From contig NC_089980.1 of assembly GCF_036417845.1 (NCBI RefSeq), positions 40,546,501-40,610,500 of the forward strand: a stretch of 64,000 bases of DNA. The letters are read 5' to 3'. The DNA is from Apteryx mantelli. Its lineage: Eukaryota; Chordata; Aves; Apterygiformes; Apterygidae. Below, in pieces: positions 52,440-64,000 of this stretch. Position 1 is the first letter of the stretch, and the number at the start of each line of letters is the position of its first letter. The notes beneath the pieces are model-generated. The model saw only the letters and a program-made list of their open reading frames with translations, was not told the origin of the DNA and ran no database searches. The translations under genes were made by a program, and so were the position numbers.

Positions 52440-52760
52440 AGGAACCCTGCTGCCTCCCTGCCCTCAGTCTCTGAAGCATCCCCTCCCCGCCAGCCGAATC
52501 ATCTGTGCGCGGCCCCTCCGCAGCGGCCCAGCGGCAGCGCCTGCGGGTCTCCGTGCTGGAGATATCCGAGGAAAAGCTGGGGAAGCGCCTGGGACAGCGG
52601 AGGCTTTGCTTCTGCCCACGGAGCAGGCGAGGCCGAGGCAAGGACCTGGCGAGCCCCACGGTCCCTGCTGGCATCACTCTGAGCACCACAAACCAGAGCA
52701 GGGAGCAGCCACCACATTCGCCTTTCCGTAGCCTTTGTCACGGCGCTCCACGCTCCCTTC
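52440..52760. other. Small GC/CpG-rich patch
   Basis: A second isolated GC-rich block (for example CTCCGCAGCGGCCCAGCGGC near 52518). Frames of 80-121 codons are open on both strands, the pattern expected of composition rather than coding. Function unknown. Confidence 0.4.
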
Positions 52761-55079
52761 TACATCTCTGCAACTGCCACTGATGTTTCATATGAATGTG
52801 GTGCCACATACCTTTGCCTCTGCCCCGAGTCTTTAACACATAAAACATATTAAAAAAAGTAAAACCCCAAAGCATCTCATCTTAACCACAGTGGTAAGTG
52901 GTTTCTTGTCATTTGCCTGGCTTTTTTTCAGCAAATAAATATTTCTTTTGGGGAGAGAGAGGGGGACCTATTGATCTACAGACTTTAATGTCAAACAATC
53001 TGACTGATCACACTAACCTCCCCAAAGCTTCTCTATTGCTGACTGCCCTACTTTTCCAGTAGCTTAGCAACCTGCACTCCTGGTAGCAGATTTACTGAAG
53101 TAACACGCAACTTTTTCAAGTAGCCAGTTCTTTCACAAACGCCTATCTTGATAATTAGAAATTCCATGCTCCTTGGTGCCCCTGGCTTCACAGTGGACCA
53201 AATATACGTTTATATACTTTAGGAAGATTTGGTGCTTGTAACTGCAAAGCTGGGAATGAAACTGGCTGAAACAAAGAGCTGACTTTGGCTTCAAGGAAGA
53301 AAGTTCACTCAGCCAAAAGTCTGGTGATCATAATGGAGAGGAAAGTAAATTTTACCTGGGTTGAATTTTGGCTTTGAAGAAAGGAAAATATAAAATATGC
53401 TTAGGCTTGAAGAGTAATTCCATAATCTGTACTAAGTAAAGCTGCTTCATCAGATAAGCATGCACTTTAATTTTTTCATCCAGTCTCATACAAAAGAAGT
53501 TAATTTCTTTTGTACTGACCAGATTATGTTAAGATCAGCTCCGAATCTTTGGAGAGAGTTGTTGTGCTTGGCTGTCTCTCTTTCTGACCCACGACTGAAT
53601 TCACAATGAGGAAAAAAAAGACAAAAGTGCCTTTCTGTAGCACAGCAGCACATGTGTTAAGAGCCCACACTTCTGCTGAGCAGGTCTGAGAGGGGGGCAG
53701 AGGCACAGGAGACGCTAAAGCATCGCCCGTAGTCTGGCAGGGCAGAGGGGCAGTAGAGGAAGAACAGATATTTCTTTTAATGTTCGATATGAACAGAAGA
53801 GCCTTACAGTTAGCTGGCAAAGTGCCTGGTTCTCTTCCAGAATCAGGGTCCTAGATGTGGCTCTATTATAAAAAATACCTGAATAAATAACAACAGTAAT
53901 GGGGAATATACATGGGGATAGGGAGGGATAGCTGTGATATAATTCCCATTAACCTGACATTTTATTCTATTTTTTCCTTTGTTCCTTTTTCCCTCAAGTT
54001 CTCCATTCTTTTTCCTTCCCTCTGTCTCCCACTCGGACTGTGTTTAAAACAGCATTCCTTTCCATGGACTTTGGATCAAGTCCTACAATACACTTGTATT
54101 TCTTTAAACTTTTAAATGTACTTGCTCCACAATCTTTGTGCTGTATTTTTCTTGTTCAGATGAAACAATGACAAAATTTGGTTATTTGGTCTAATTCCAA
54201 AGAAGGTCTAATACTCTGACCTTGCCAGAAGAAGCCTGCCAGCTCCGCTCTTTAGCCCTTTAGAAAGCTGGGTCCCTCTGAGCACAGTTTTTCACTGCTG
54301 TTATGCAGCCACATCATTATACAGTACAACAAATTTCTTGTTCCTAGAGGGAACTGTGATCACAGAAATATGGTGAACTCTCTGCTTTCTCAGGAAGCTG
54401 TGTCTGGAAAAAACATTTTGCAGAACTTGATGTGCCTAATTCGGTACTATTTTGTGGCAATATATGGGTTCTGTATATTGACTAGATTTTAGGAATGTTT
54501 ACTTTCTGAACTGTGTTCACTATATTTTCAGTTTAATCCGGGCAAGATAAACCTGTGGCTCACAGCCCCTGCCCACATGAGTCCCAATGCCGGTATGTTG
54601 AAAGCATTAGGGGAATCTAAATTTATGGCTCATAGACAGTATTTGAAAAGCCCATTCAACTTTCAGCAAGGAAAAGATTCTTCTCTCCTGGCTTAACCTA
54701 ATAAGTAATAATAAAGAAACAAACAAGAGGAGAAAGAATGGCTCAGAATAAGTTTCTCCTCAGCAAACACTCAAAGATTGTTAAGAGACTCTGCTGGGAT
54801 TATTGATTTGAAAATGAAGTTGGCATAAACAGGAAATATGAACTCGAGTGTGGCAAACAGTGAAAGTAAAAACCTGGAGCAAGGAACCTTGCCCGTACGT
54901 ACAAGGTGATGGACTATTTTATCCTGAAAACCATGAGCTTGAAGAAGATTTGAGGTTGTAGTGGATAATCAGCCCCTGAGATGGTGCTTTGGCCAAAGAG
55001 ATTTAATCAATGATTAGATTAGGGAAAAAATAAGTAAAGGAGGTTCTTTTTCTACTAAATTGATCAGTACTAAATTACT

Positions 55080-55160
55080 ATACCCACCTTTAGACACCAA
55101 AAGAGCCTGACTTTCAGAGGAACTTAGTACCCACAGCTCTGCACATCAGCTGTTTCTATA
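55080..55160. mobile_element. Possible ancient DNA-transposon relic
   Basis: Reads CACCTTTAGACACCAAAAG, GCCTGACTTTCAGAGGAACT and TAGTACCCACAGCTCTGCA. This resembles an amniote palindromic element containing CTGATTTTCAGAGGTGCTGAGCACCC. Only one arm is left. Confidence 0.3.
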
Positions 55161-55317
55161 CCTCTGCAAAGGCAAGCTCACCGACAGGGACTAGGGGAGG
55201 CTCCAGCTCAGGGATTCTCCAGCTGGGGATTATAGCTAAATATACAGGGGCTCTGATACACCCACCTCACTTTCCCTCCCCATTTGACTTCTCATTTGCT
55301 TTGGTATCAAAGACCTT

Positions 55318-55392
55318 CATCCTGCAAGGCTTGTTACCTTGAACTAGTGAACAAATGCATGCAGGCCCCATGAATCCCAAGGGAGTGCTAGT
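55318..55392. mobile_element. Possible ancient DNA-transposon relic
   Basis: TCATCCTGCAAGGCTTGTTA, later GCATGCAGGCCCCATGAATC and CCAAGGGAGT resemble the GATCCTGCAAG...CCCATTGAAGTCAATGGGA palindromic elements. Weak, motif-level evidence. Confidence 0.25.
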
Positions 55393-55807
55393 CTCCCTTC
55401 CTCTTTACAACTATAACATTATTACTTTTGTCTCCTCTGATCCAGTTGCACTGGTGAAAGGCTGATTTCAGCATTTTCCAGAGAAGAATTAAAACTAGAT
55501 GCTTCCCAATGATAATATTCTTAAAGTAGGATTCTCTAGGTCATTGCCTAAAAAACAAAACCAAACAGAAAATTCCCTACAAAGGGTAGAGTATTGTACC
55601 ACAAGCAAGTTGGGTAAGCAGGGAAACGCTCATCCATGACAAATGAGTCTCATGACTGTAGCAATTCCTTCTAACTGTATGTGCACATCTGTCATGCAGT
55701 CTATCTCTTTATATTTGCTAGCAGCTTTATAAATATCTGAGCCACTAAGCAGATTTTCCCCTTCAAAACCTGTGGCCCAAATTCTTAAGGCCCTAAAATG
55801 GACAGAT

Positions 55808-55830
55808 GTGTATGTGTGTGTGTGTTTGTC
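55808..55830 (+). repeat. (TG)n microsatellite
   Basis: An imperfect TG repeat (TGTGTATGTGTGTGTGTG) in upstream intergenic DNA. Confidence 0.7.
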
Positions 55831-57519
55831 TTAAAGCAGAGCTGATGAGCTAAATTGTGATGCCTTTGCATAAGGATCAGCGGAAATTTGCCTGAATAAG
55901 ACCAACAGAAAAAGATGCTCCAACAGATTTCTTGTTTTGCTGACCAGAAGCTGTCATGCAGTCGATACCCTTTATGTTGGTTAATTCTGCCAAAAGTACC
56001 AATAACGTGGTGGGGGGTTATGCCTAGAATTCAGGCCAGCAGCCACGTCTCCAGCTCCTCAGGTCTAAGATGCCTCCAGTTATGGCAGACTGTAGCTCCA
56101 CTTTTTGATTGTTTGAACACAAGAACTTTGTTAGCAATGCATAGAGTAGCTATCTTGCCCAAGGAAGCTTTCTCAGTGTGAACTTTTAGGCTCAAATGGC
56201 TATCAAATGTACATCACTGATTTAAGGCTCCAGTACAGTCTCTATGCTTCTTCAGTGGCTGTATGTATCAGTACTGCTATTATTGTTCCATCTACCCAGC
56301 ACAACGAGTCGACTGATTATACTTAGGAACTCGCCATATGCCTGTAAATTATTATGCTGTCATCTCTGGAAGAAGTATTGCTGAAAAAGAATGACATGGT
56401 CCTTCCTTTTTAATTTATTGTCCTAATAAAATTAATTACCCAATATCCAGCTCCTGCAAAACTCCACAGAGGAAATAAAATTCTAAAGATGATCTATTCT
56501 TATCAGTGGTAAATGGAGTAAGGAGTGAGTCATTGCACAGGCTTCAATGCAAAATAAAAATGACCTTGGAATAGCAATCAAACTTTAAAAGTTCATTTTT
56601 CATAGAAACCATCAAAATGAATAGTTGGAAGAGGCTGCATTGATTTGAAAGCATCCCCATGCTTTTAAGTATTTTCTGGTTTAATGTAGTTTGTGGTTGT
56701 TCCAGGATGCATGAAACAAGGAGTGTCTATCCAGGGCAGCTGCAGTTCTGATCTAAATAGAGAGCTGCACAGTTGCATGTCTATGACTATTGTCACATGA
56801 ATGAAAATGCAGAAAATCTAATACAGCATTTTCTTTGGGTTCACCCCTCATTAAAAAGTCAGTTCCCAAGGAAGTTTATGACACCAAGCCACGGCGTTGC
56901 ATGGAATGGGGGGAAAATTCTCAATAAATCAAGGATTGCAATTGCTCTGCAAACTCAAGGCAGAATGCCACCACCGTGGTCATTGCAAGGTATCAGGTAA
57001 ATGTAAAAAGGATGGTGAAGAGCCTTAGGCTCCTGGGCATAGCCATGAATACTAAGATGGTTTGTCTTAAACACTTCCACCCATGAAGCTCACTATACAA
57101 GGTTAGATTTCCCAGGACCTATAGGGAAGGACCATACTCCTTCCGGCACTATTAGCACTGCTCAGTGCAGCATGCACGCTCCCCGTGACATAACGGGGAA
57201 GCAGCCGCACCACTGAGCAGCTTTGCCAATCACTCCAGCAGGCAAAGATGTGCTTTACAAATACTGATGTGAAAAGCCTTCTAACTCAGATTTTATTCTA
57301 TTTACTCCATCCAAGAGTGAGGAAATTAAGACGTGGAAACCAAACAGCCCTAAAATTTTCCAGTGCTTCACAGATAGTGTCGAAAAGTTTTGAAAGAAAA
57401 AAAATCAATGCCAGAAATTTGAAATCCCATTACATGCTACATCCGAGTCCATATCAGTACTGTACAACTCAGTGAATAAGGACTGCAATTTTTAGGAGTC
57501 TTTAGAGGATCTGTGGAAA

Positions 57520-57725
57520 TCAAGAGCATCATCCTAGCTTTGCTACTAATTTGCTGTGGTTAAGTCACTTACACTCTCTGTTCTCCCTTACTCCCACAGG
57601 TAAAATGAGGACAATTCTAATGACTGCTCTTCCTACAGAAATACTGAAAGATTTAATGAGCTAATGTTTTTCCGACACTAGAGATATATATATAAACTAC
57701 TCAACAAATGTTGTTTGTTATCCCG
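57520..57725 (+). mobile_element. MIR SINE relic, near full core and tail
   Basis: Shows TTGCTGTGGTTAAGTCACTT, then ACTCTCTGTTCTCCC, then CACAGGTAAAATGAGGACAA, then AAAGATTTAATGAGCTAATG, and ends ACTCAACAAATGTTGTTTGT followed by TA. All blocks of the MIR consensus appear in order, including the L2-derived tail (CTCAATAAATGTTGGTTATTA). This is the clearest MIR copy in the window. Confidence 0.75.
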
Positions 57726-58174
57726 AGAGCAGGAGCAGTGGGGGATAGTGAGAGTACGAGCACTTATAGCAAAGGAGGGGACAGGATAAAGCTGTTTTAT
57801 CAGAGATGGAGCTGACATTCAAATGCATTCAATCTTACAAGCCAGTTATGGGCTCACAATTGCGTGTCCCAGCACTTGTCTAAAAACCCAGACATTGTGG
57901 AGTCGCACGGCGTGTTTGCTGCCTTTCAGAATCTAGGAGCGTGACTCCCTCATCTCCTCAAACACGTCTCATCCTTGCTTTTACGGCGTCTTCACACACA
58001 GCTTGCCATTACGTATTCTAAAATCTCTCTTCATGCCAGAGGCAATTAATGAGTTCAAATGTCTTACAGAGGAGAGATTTACAGACTTTGCTGGTAGATG
58101 CTGTGCTTCAGCCTAGGCTGGTTTTCCATGGCAGTTGAGCAGATAAAACCTACCAAAAATGATTATAAAACACA

Positions 58175-58245
58175 GGGCAAGAAACTCAAGTGGTGTAAAA
58201 GTAACTTCAGTTGGCCCAGGATTTATACTTTGAGGATCTGGCCAT
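58175..58245. mobile_element. Possible ancient DNA-transposon relic
   Basis: CTCAAGTGGTGTAAAAGTAA, CTTCAGTTGGCCCAGGATTT and ATACTTTGAGGATCTGGCC follow the layout of an amniote palindromic element (AGCTGGTGTAAATC...ACTTCAATGG...GATTTACACCAGCTGAGGATCTGGCC). Confidence 0.35.
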
Positions 58246-59759
58246 AAGAGAAAGCTTGCCAAGCATAGCTTTTCCTCACAATCTGTGTTCCTTACAGAAG
58301 TCGGTCCAATCCCAAGTAATTTCCTCTATTAAACCCCTTTTCCAGCTCAGGAGTTCCTTCCTTTTGCAACAGCAGTGGGAAAATGTGCCCAACAGCATCA
58401 TATCCATCTATAAAAGCAAGTTAACTGCCCAGATCCATGATTATTATTTCAATTTGCGTAATGTGCTTATCAAAGAAGCTTGAGACCCATCTACAATTCA
58501 TATGGAAACGCATTTTTCAAACCCATCTGAGCTGACATGTTTGCTAAAGAACACTTTCTGACTCACTGAAATCAAGATTCTCTTCAGCAATAAAAAACAT
58601 GGGAAAATTAGGCTTCGCATCTTGCTCAGAACATTAATAAGCTTAGAACAATGATAATGCATGCACTGATCAGCAGCAGCCTAAACTCACAGCATGGCAT
58701 GCATCAGCAGTTATTGGAAGTCTTATCCTTGTAGATGTTTTAAACACATTCATAACTTTGCTCATTTCATTAATTCCATTAAAATCAAACTATTCACATG
58801 AGTAAATGTACACATATGATCAAATAAACCTTTGTGGTAGGATCATGCACTGTACTGGAGTTTGCAAAACAGCACTGCTAGCTGTAGGTTTACCAGAATG
58901 TGTAACTCTATGCTGTTAACTGATATATATCTATTCACCCATTTTAACAAATAACTTTCTTAGCAGTGCTTATACCTGTACTCTAGTTTGAATTAACATA
59001 AAATAACATTGTGCATCATTAACATCCTTTCAGCTGAAACCCTTTATGTGTTTGCAGCAATTTAAAAAATAAGCATTAATTGGAAGAAGGTGCGGTTGAT
59101 ATGTTGGGGGTCTTTCCTTCCCTACAAACACACCTCATGCTTTCATCCATTGCACCCTGAAATATGTCATTTGCTCATCCCAGCACAAATTCACTTTCAC
59201 CTGTCACACACACTTATTTTTTGGTCATATACACCTTTCCTTTTTTCCCATCCCTTCTTCCCTTCTCTGTCTATATACACAAGCCATGTTGCATGCTCCT
59301 CTCGCCTCCCCCCTGCCCACACACCACCTCTCCCCATGCTCACGTCCTTCGCGCGCAAGCCCTCCTCCCCGAGCTGGACTCGTCCTCTCCCACGTGCCAC
59401 CTCCTCAGCCAGGCCCGCGGCCCTCTGCCTTCATTCCCACTGTGTGTGCACACATTAACCTTTCTCATTGGCACCCTGTCATAACACACAGGTCCCCAGG
59501 AAACCGGTAAGTGATGGCAACTGTCATGGGAAAATGCCTGAGGCACACACAAAAATAAATGCTGATGCTCAGCCACTAACAGAGCATAGCCCATGTTTAT
59601 TGTTTGGCTTGTGGTCACTAAGGGGCCTAATGCAACAATATTTTTCTTATTATTTACTTCTTTGTACCATTTAATTTCATTAGGTTTATAGCTTTCATAG
59701 AAAAATAGAGTGCTAAACATGGATGAGAAAATATGTAGTATAATCTTTCAGGACCATTT

Positions 59760-60075
59760 CTAGGTACCATATTTTTCTGATTATAAGGCAGCCCCCATAT
59801 CACCTCTGATCTATACATGAGGGTTTGGTCAATACTTGCAGCAACAGCAAATGTTCGTTTGGGGTATGGACTCCCCCCCCCCTGCAAGCCAGACCACCCA
59901 GCCCCGTCCACGTCAGTGGCATGGGAGCCACCCGTGGGCACAGGGGGAGGCTGGTGGAGGCCCCGCAGCAGGGGCAGGGTGGCGGGAGCAGCAGGCAGTG
60001 ACAGCAGGGTTGGCAGCGTCCTGCTCCAGCAGAAGAGATGGCAGCAGCAGCAACAGGAGGAGTGATGACAACAAC
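59760..60075 (+). mobile_element. Candidate GC-rich transposon-derived fragment
   Basis: It begins TACCATATTTTTCTGATTAT followed by AAGGCAGCCCCC, a terminus-like start resembling vertebrate elements with ATATTTTTCGG-TTATAAGGCGC ends. It continues into a GC-rich, CAG-rich body that contrasts with the flanks. I see no matching inverted terminus on the right, so it would be truncated. Confidence 0.35.
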
Positions 60076-60644
60076 TCTCTCCCCCCGCCAAACAATCTAT
60101 TTTATCTAATTAAAAAAGCACAGGGTCAATATCTGTTCAGGCTGATATGAGTACAATAGAGTAACATCAAGGTATTGACCTGCTCCCATCTTTCCTGACA
60201 TGAGCTGTATAAGAGTCATTTACTTAAATGCAACTTTGGCATACAAGTATTTTGACCTCAAGTACTTTTAACCAGCTCCAGGCAAACTTCTCTCAGGACC
60301 GGGTAAGTATAGCCCAATTTCTACTGTGGCATGAGGAATAATGTCATTTGATCTGTCTTTTTACTTTTTCTAAAGCTTTTGTCTCTCTTGCCTACTCCTC
60401 CTGTTACCCAGTATGCAATATGCTCCTTAAGATATCTAGGATGCATTATCTCAGGAAAATAGCAATTAATTATTAAACTTGAACCTACAACAGCCTTCCA
60501 GGTGTTGAGACAATCTGTAAGCTAAGCACTGATGTTTATCTCTGTAACATGGCACTACTCCATGAAACGTGACAGGTGAACTACTGCACAAGCCACTTTT
60601 TTTTTGGAACTCTTACAGTGAAAAGGTGCCTTTCTGCAGGGGGA

Positions 60645-60670
60645 AAAAAAAAAAAAGAGAGAGAGAGAAT
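60645..60670 (+). repeat. A-run followed by (GA)n
   Basis: A run of about 13 A is followed by roughly five GA/AG units. Simple repeat only. Confidence 0.7.
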
Positions 60671-60779
60671 TAACCTTGCACTGATTTTCAATACTGTACT
60701 TATCTCTTTTGCTCTGTATGCCATCAGGAGCCAGAAACTTTGAGCCAAGTTTAGATCTATCACCTGCCATTTGCAAGCC

Positions 60780-60845
60780 AGTTGATTTTCAATGGGGTTA
60801 CCCATGATTACATGTCATCTAACTACTTTGAAGAATTTGGCCCCG
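60780..60845. mobile_element. Possible ancient DNA-transposon relic
   Basis: GTTGATTTTCAATGGGGTTA, CCCATGATTACATGTCATC and AAGAATTTGGCCCC parallel an element end of the form TTCAGTGGGATTACTCATG...GCAGGATCGGGGCC. Decayed; family not resolved. Confidence 0.3.
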
Positions 60846-63800
60846 GAACAGGAACAGGGTAAGGGAGAGCTGGGAATCTGGCACCAGCAAAAAATGAAAA
60901 GCTAGGAGAAAGGTTTGTCTTCCAGGGATTTGCAAGCGCTGCAAAGGTCCAATGAGCTTATGGATGATCAGGTCTCCTCAGATTCACAGACCTGGATAAG
61001 AGACAGCCAGAGAAGATGGCTATTCCCAGACTGTCATTTTGGTGGATCCCAATGATACAGCACTGAAATTGCCCTTAGCCTCTAGGATCTAAGTTGTAAA
61101 GGGGTAGCAGGAACATTGAAGAAAGCCCAAATGTCCTTCTGAGCCCTGTTATGCCACCATTTGAAATGAAACATAGATAAAATTAGAGCACTGAGACTGA
61201 ACAAGATTTTTACAAGGCAGTGCCAGAGAAATCTATAGAGAAGTGCCAAGCCCAGCAGGACTGCGGAAAGATGCTGCCCTGAAAATACCCTCTTGGATGG
61301 AAAACACTCATAGTACAATTTGCCTTTATTACTATTATTAATATTATTTCGTAGTCCACAGTAACAAATCTAAAAAGTCCAGGTTTCTTATGGATTTGTG
61401 TCTTGTGGTCATTTGCAGGTACAAATTGAGGTGCTTTTTTGACATTTATGATGTCTCTTCCTTATGAATTCTTTGGTATCTAATAAGATGCAAATTTATC
61501 TTCTGCCTTTCTTTCTGTTGTGTGACTGAAGGGTTGCTCTTTCCCTCCAGCTAGCTGCCTACTTGCATAAAACTTGTAGGAATTCAATTATCTTTGAGTC
61601 CTCTCTCCATCAGCCAAATTACACCAACCAATGTATTCAACAGTTATTTGAGGACATACATAGCATTATCACGTAAGCCTCATTTCCTGAGGAAACCAGA
61701 CTAGTAATTCCTGCTTCTAAGAGCTAATGACTTGCAATGGATGCATGAAATAAATGGGAAAATATGAAGAGAAGAAGATGGCAGAAAGGCTGAAGTTGGG
61801 TAGTAACAAACTAAGTATACTGTTGTTCAATAAAATGAACATTAGTCACAGTCCATCGCTGACAGCTGGCATCAGTGTAGCATCCTGGAGAGGCATGTAA
61901 ATGAAGGATAGGAAGTCAGGAGGGAGGGGGCAAGGTGGATTTTTGTCCCAGATTTTCTAATAGGTGTAAGGCAGCATGTAAAACACCAGAAGTACTTGAT
62001 GGAAAAGTTAGCTAGTAAGAGTGAGAGTGGTTATGTCAAATCAGCAGCGGCCGGCTGTTTACCTCTGCATTCAGCCGTGCTGATACAAGGAGGCTGGCCT
62101 CCCTCCAGCCTTGCCCCTGTAGCTTCTAGTTCATCCCTGGGTTTCTCTGCCCTCTGATCCTCCAGCTGAGTGGCTCATACAAACCTTCCTCCCGCTCCAG
62201 CTGAAGCGGAGCAAGGGGGACATGTACCTCTTTGGTCCAGCTTGTCCTTGTGTGGACAGGCTGAGAGTGCTCCTGCCGGACAAGAGGTGCAGTCACCTTT
62301 TTCAGCCCCATAGCTGCCGGCAGAATGGGTGTCTGTCCACAGCCTGCACAGAGCACTTGGTCAGCGTGGAGCTGTGTTTTCAAAAGCCTTCATTATGAAA
62401 GCACAAAGCTTGGGTTATAATGTGTGGAAGGGGAACGGAGACAGCCATGTATTGAGAAACATCCCAACATGTTCGTGGCGTTATTTTTGTGATGGGAGAC
62501 ATCTAGGCTCTCACCTTCCCTTGTGAGCACTGGGAGTTTGGATGGAAAGAAAAAGGTGAATTTAAAGAAACATGCTAAGCCTGAGACATGTTTTGGCTGA
62601 CATGGGTCTAGTGAGAAGAAGCAGGCTACCAGTGCTGGTGTTCAAATGGTGGGATATATAGGCCACAGTGACAAAGAAAGGCGGGAGACAGGCTAGATTA
62701 CAGGGGAATATCAGACTGTGATGCTAGGACTACTCACCAGTTTGACTGTAAGTTTCAGTTAACCATAAGGCAAGGTGAAGTTTTACATTTGGTCATTTGG
62801 AGGCAAGCCTGAAACAGATAAATCTGCGAATTATTAGCTGAAGCTATGAAGAATCAGACATATGCTCTGCCTCTAGAAAACCTTCTGCTCTCCTTCCTCT
62901 GCTTGTATCAAGAGCAGGAGATGGCAGACTGATCAGAGAGCCACTTTCCAGCTTCCTCCTGGCAGAGCTACCTTGTTGCAGGAGATTTTTTTCCACTGGC
63001 TAAGCCCAATGCTTTAAGGCCCATGAAGGCTTTAAAGCTATTTACAGATTGCAAAGTGACCTTTTTAGACTGGAGAATCTGAGACCTGCTCAATTGAACT
63101 GAGAAACGCTGAAAATAGAGAGCAAATTTGCTTTCATATTTCTAAACTGTCATACATCCAACCTATTTAAGAATACTCAATGCTTAAGAAAAGCTTTCTA
63201 TCTTAAAATATTTTTGGTCTCAACCAATGTCTCCAGCCCAGGACCACCTATGTGTGAGAAGGAAAGAGAACGACAAATACAATACATTATACTCTTCCCT
63301 GTGAAAACGAGACACAGGGTAAGCCAAGACAAACCTTGGATGAGGATTCAGAGCAGATGCGGACAGACTCATGCGCGCAGTGCCCGCAGCGATGAGTCAG
63401 GACTCTGTGGAAAGGCCCTGCTTGCCAGGCAGCTGCTTGCCCGAGGCTGCACAGGACATTTAGCCAGGATCACTCCTGCAAACTCTGTCCTCACCAGCCT
63501 GGTGGCAGCTCTGCTTCCAGCCACCGTGCCAGGTAGGCTAGGCAGCTGCGTGGGTCTCTGCTCTCTCCCACTGCAACTGCACAGCCCTTCTGAGCCCCAG
63601 CGCTGACTGCCGTGCAAGCTGGGGCCATGCGTTTTGCCTCGGGAGAGGGTCCTCGGCGGGGAGTCAGGCAGAAAGGGTCCTGCTACCTCCCATGCTCTGC
63701 AATGTAGGACAGAAATAGGCTGTGCCACAGGCCGTGCGCTCTGTCGGCCTCCCCATCTGCAAAGCACAGCAAAGAACACATAGCTGGGCGCTGGGGGGAC

Positions 63801-64000
63801 AAAAAACAGTTCCTCTCTCCTTACCAGCTCACTAAATTCACGTTTACTGTGCCCCTGCTAGTGCAGTTGAGTCTAAACCTGTGTATTCATATAGCTGAGT
63901 TTGTTTACTTTCTTTTAGAAAGTTTATTTAACAGCTCCTTACTAATGAGTTTGGCTTTTTCTGTGATCTGCCAGACATCAGTATTGCAGGCATACAAGGG

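Larger units (their letters stand above)
44621..64000. other. Upstream intergenic DNA, distal part
   Basis: No gene recognised. In human, PLB1 lies on this side of PPP1CB in the same orientation, but no PLB1 exon (GDSL-lipase motifs) was seen on the minus strand, so its 3' end probably lies beyond 64000. It contains the MIR and DNA-transposon relics listed separately, GC-richer patches near 48420-48600, 52440-52760 and 63360-63700, and simple repeats. Confidence 0.6.

Noticed and set aside
52366-52783. Frames of 80-121 codons on both strands
   Set aside because: Stop-poor GC-rich patch; no domain, and simultaneous openness on both strands argues for composition.
59654-60150. Overlapping long frames on both strands
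   Set aside because: Explained by a GC-rich, CAG-repeat-like composition and a probable transposon fragment.

Overview
The window comes from an amniote nuclear genome, most likely a bird. Evidence: one vertebrate gene split into eight coding exons with canonical GT-AG introns, a CpG-island promoter, one clearly recognisable old CR1 LINE tail, several decayed MIR/CORE-SINE copies, and otherwise low repeat density. A crocodilian or turtle cannot be fully excluded, because several decayed fragments resemble DNA-transposon relics I associate with those lineages.

The only gene I can prove is PPP1CB on the minus strand. It encodes the beta (delta) catalytic subunit of protein phosphatase 1. All eight coding exons are present between 36548 (ATG) and 10531 (TGA). 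They join in phase (52+132+231+105+72+152+135+105 = 984 nt) into a 327-residue protein with every metal-binding and catalytic residue of the family. The start codon lies in a YY1-type motif at the edge of a CpG island (about 35.95-37.30 kb) with two GC boxes and two perfect NRF1 palindromes. A 3'UTR of about 2.6 kb probably follows the stop codon, leftwards to an AATAAA near 7.95 kb.

Layout. 1-7.9 kb: left flank downstream of PPP1CB, no gene recognised, one MIR-like relic. 7.9-36.55 kb: PPP1CB, with an 11.3 kb first intron holding a MIR-like relic, a short perfect hairpin and G/C homopolymers, and a fourth intron holding an antisense CR1 tail. 35.95-37.3 kb: CpG island. 37.3-64 kb: upstream intergenic DNA with two unexplained open frames (81 and 213 codons), MIR-like relics, fragments resembling old DNA transposons, and a few small GC-rich patches, but no recognisable gene.

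In human the neighbours of PPP1CB are PLB1 (upstream) and SPDYA (downstream). I found no exon of either. I found no RNA gene, CRISPR array, prokaryotic system or other clearly novel system. The best leads are the possible divergent transcript at the CpG island, the two unexplained open frames, and the cluster of ancient repeats upstream.
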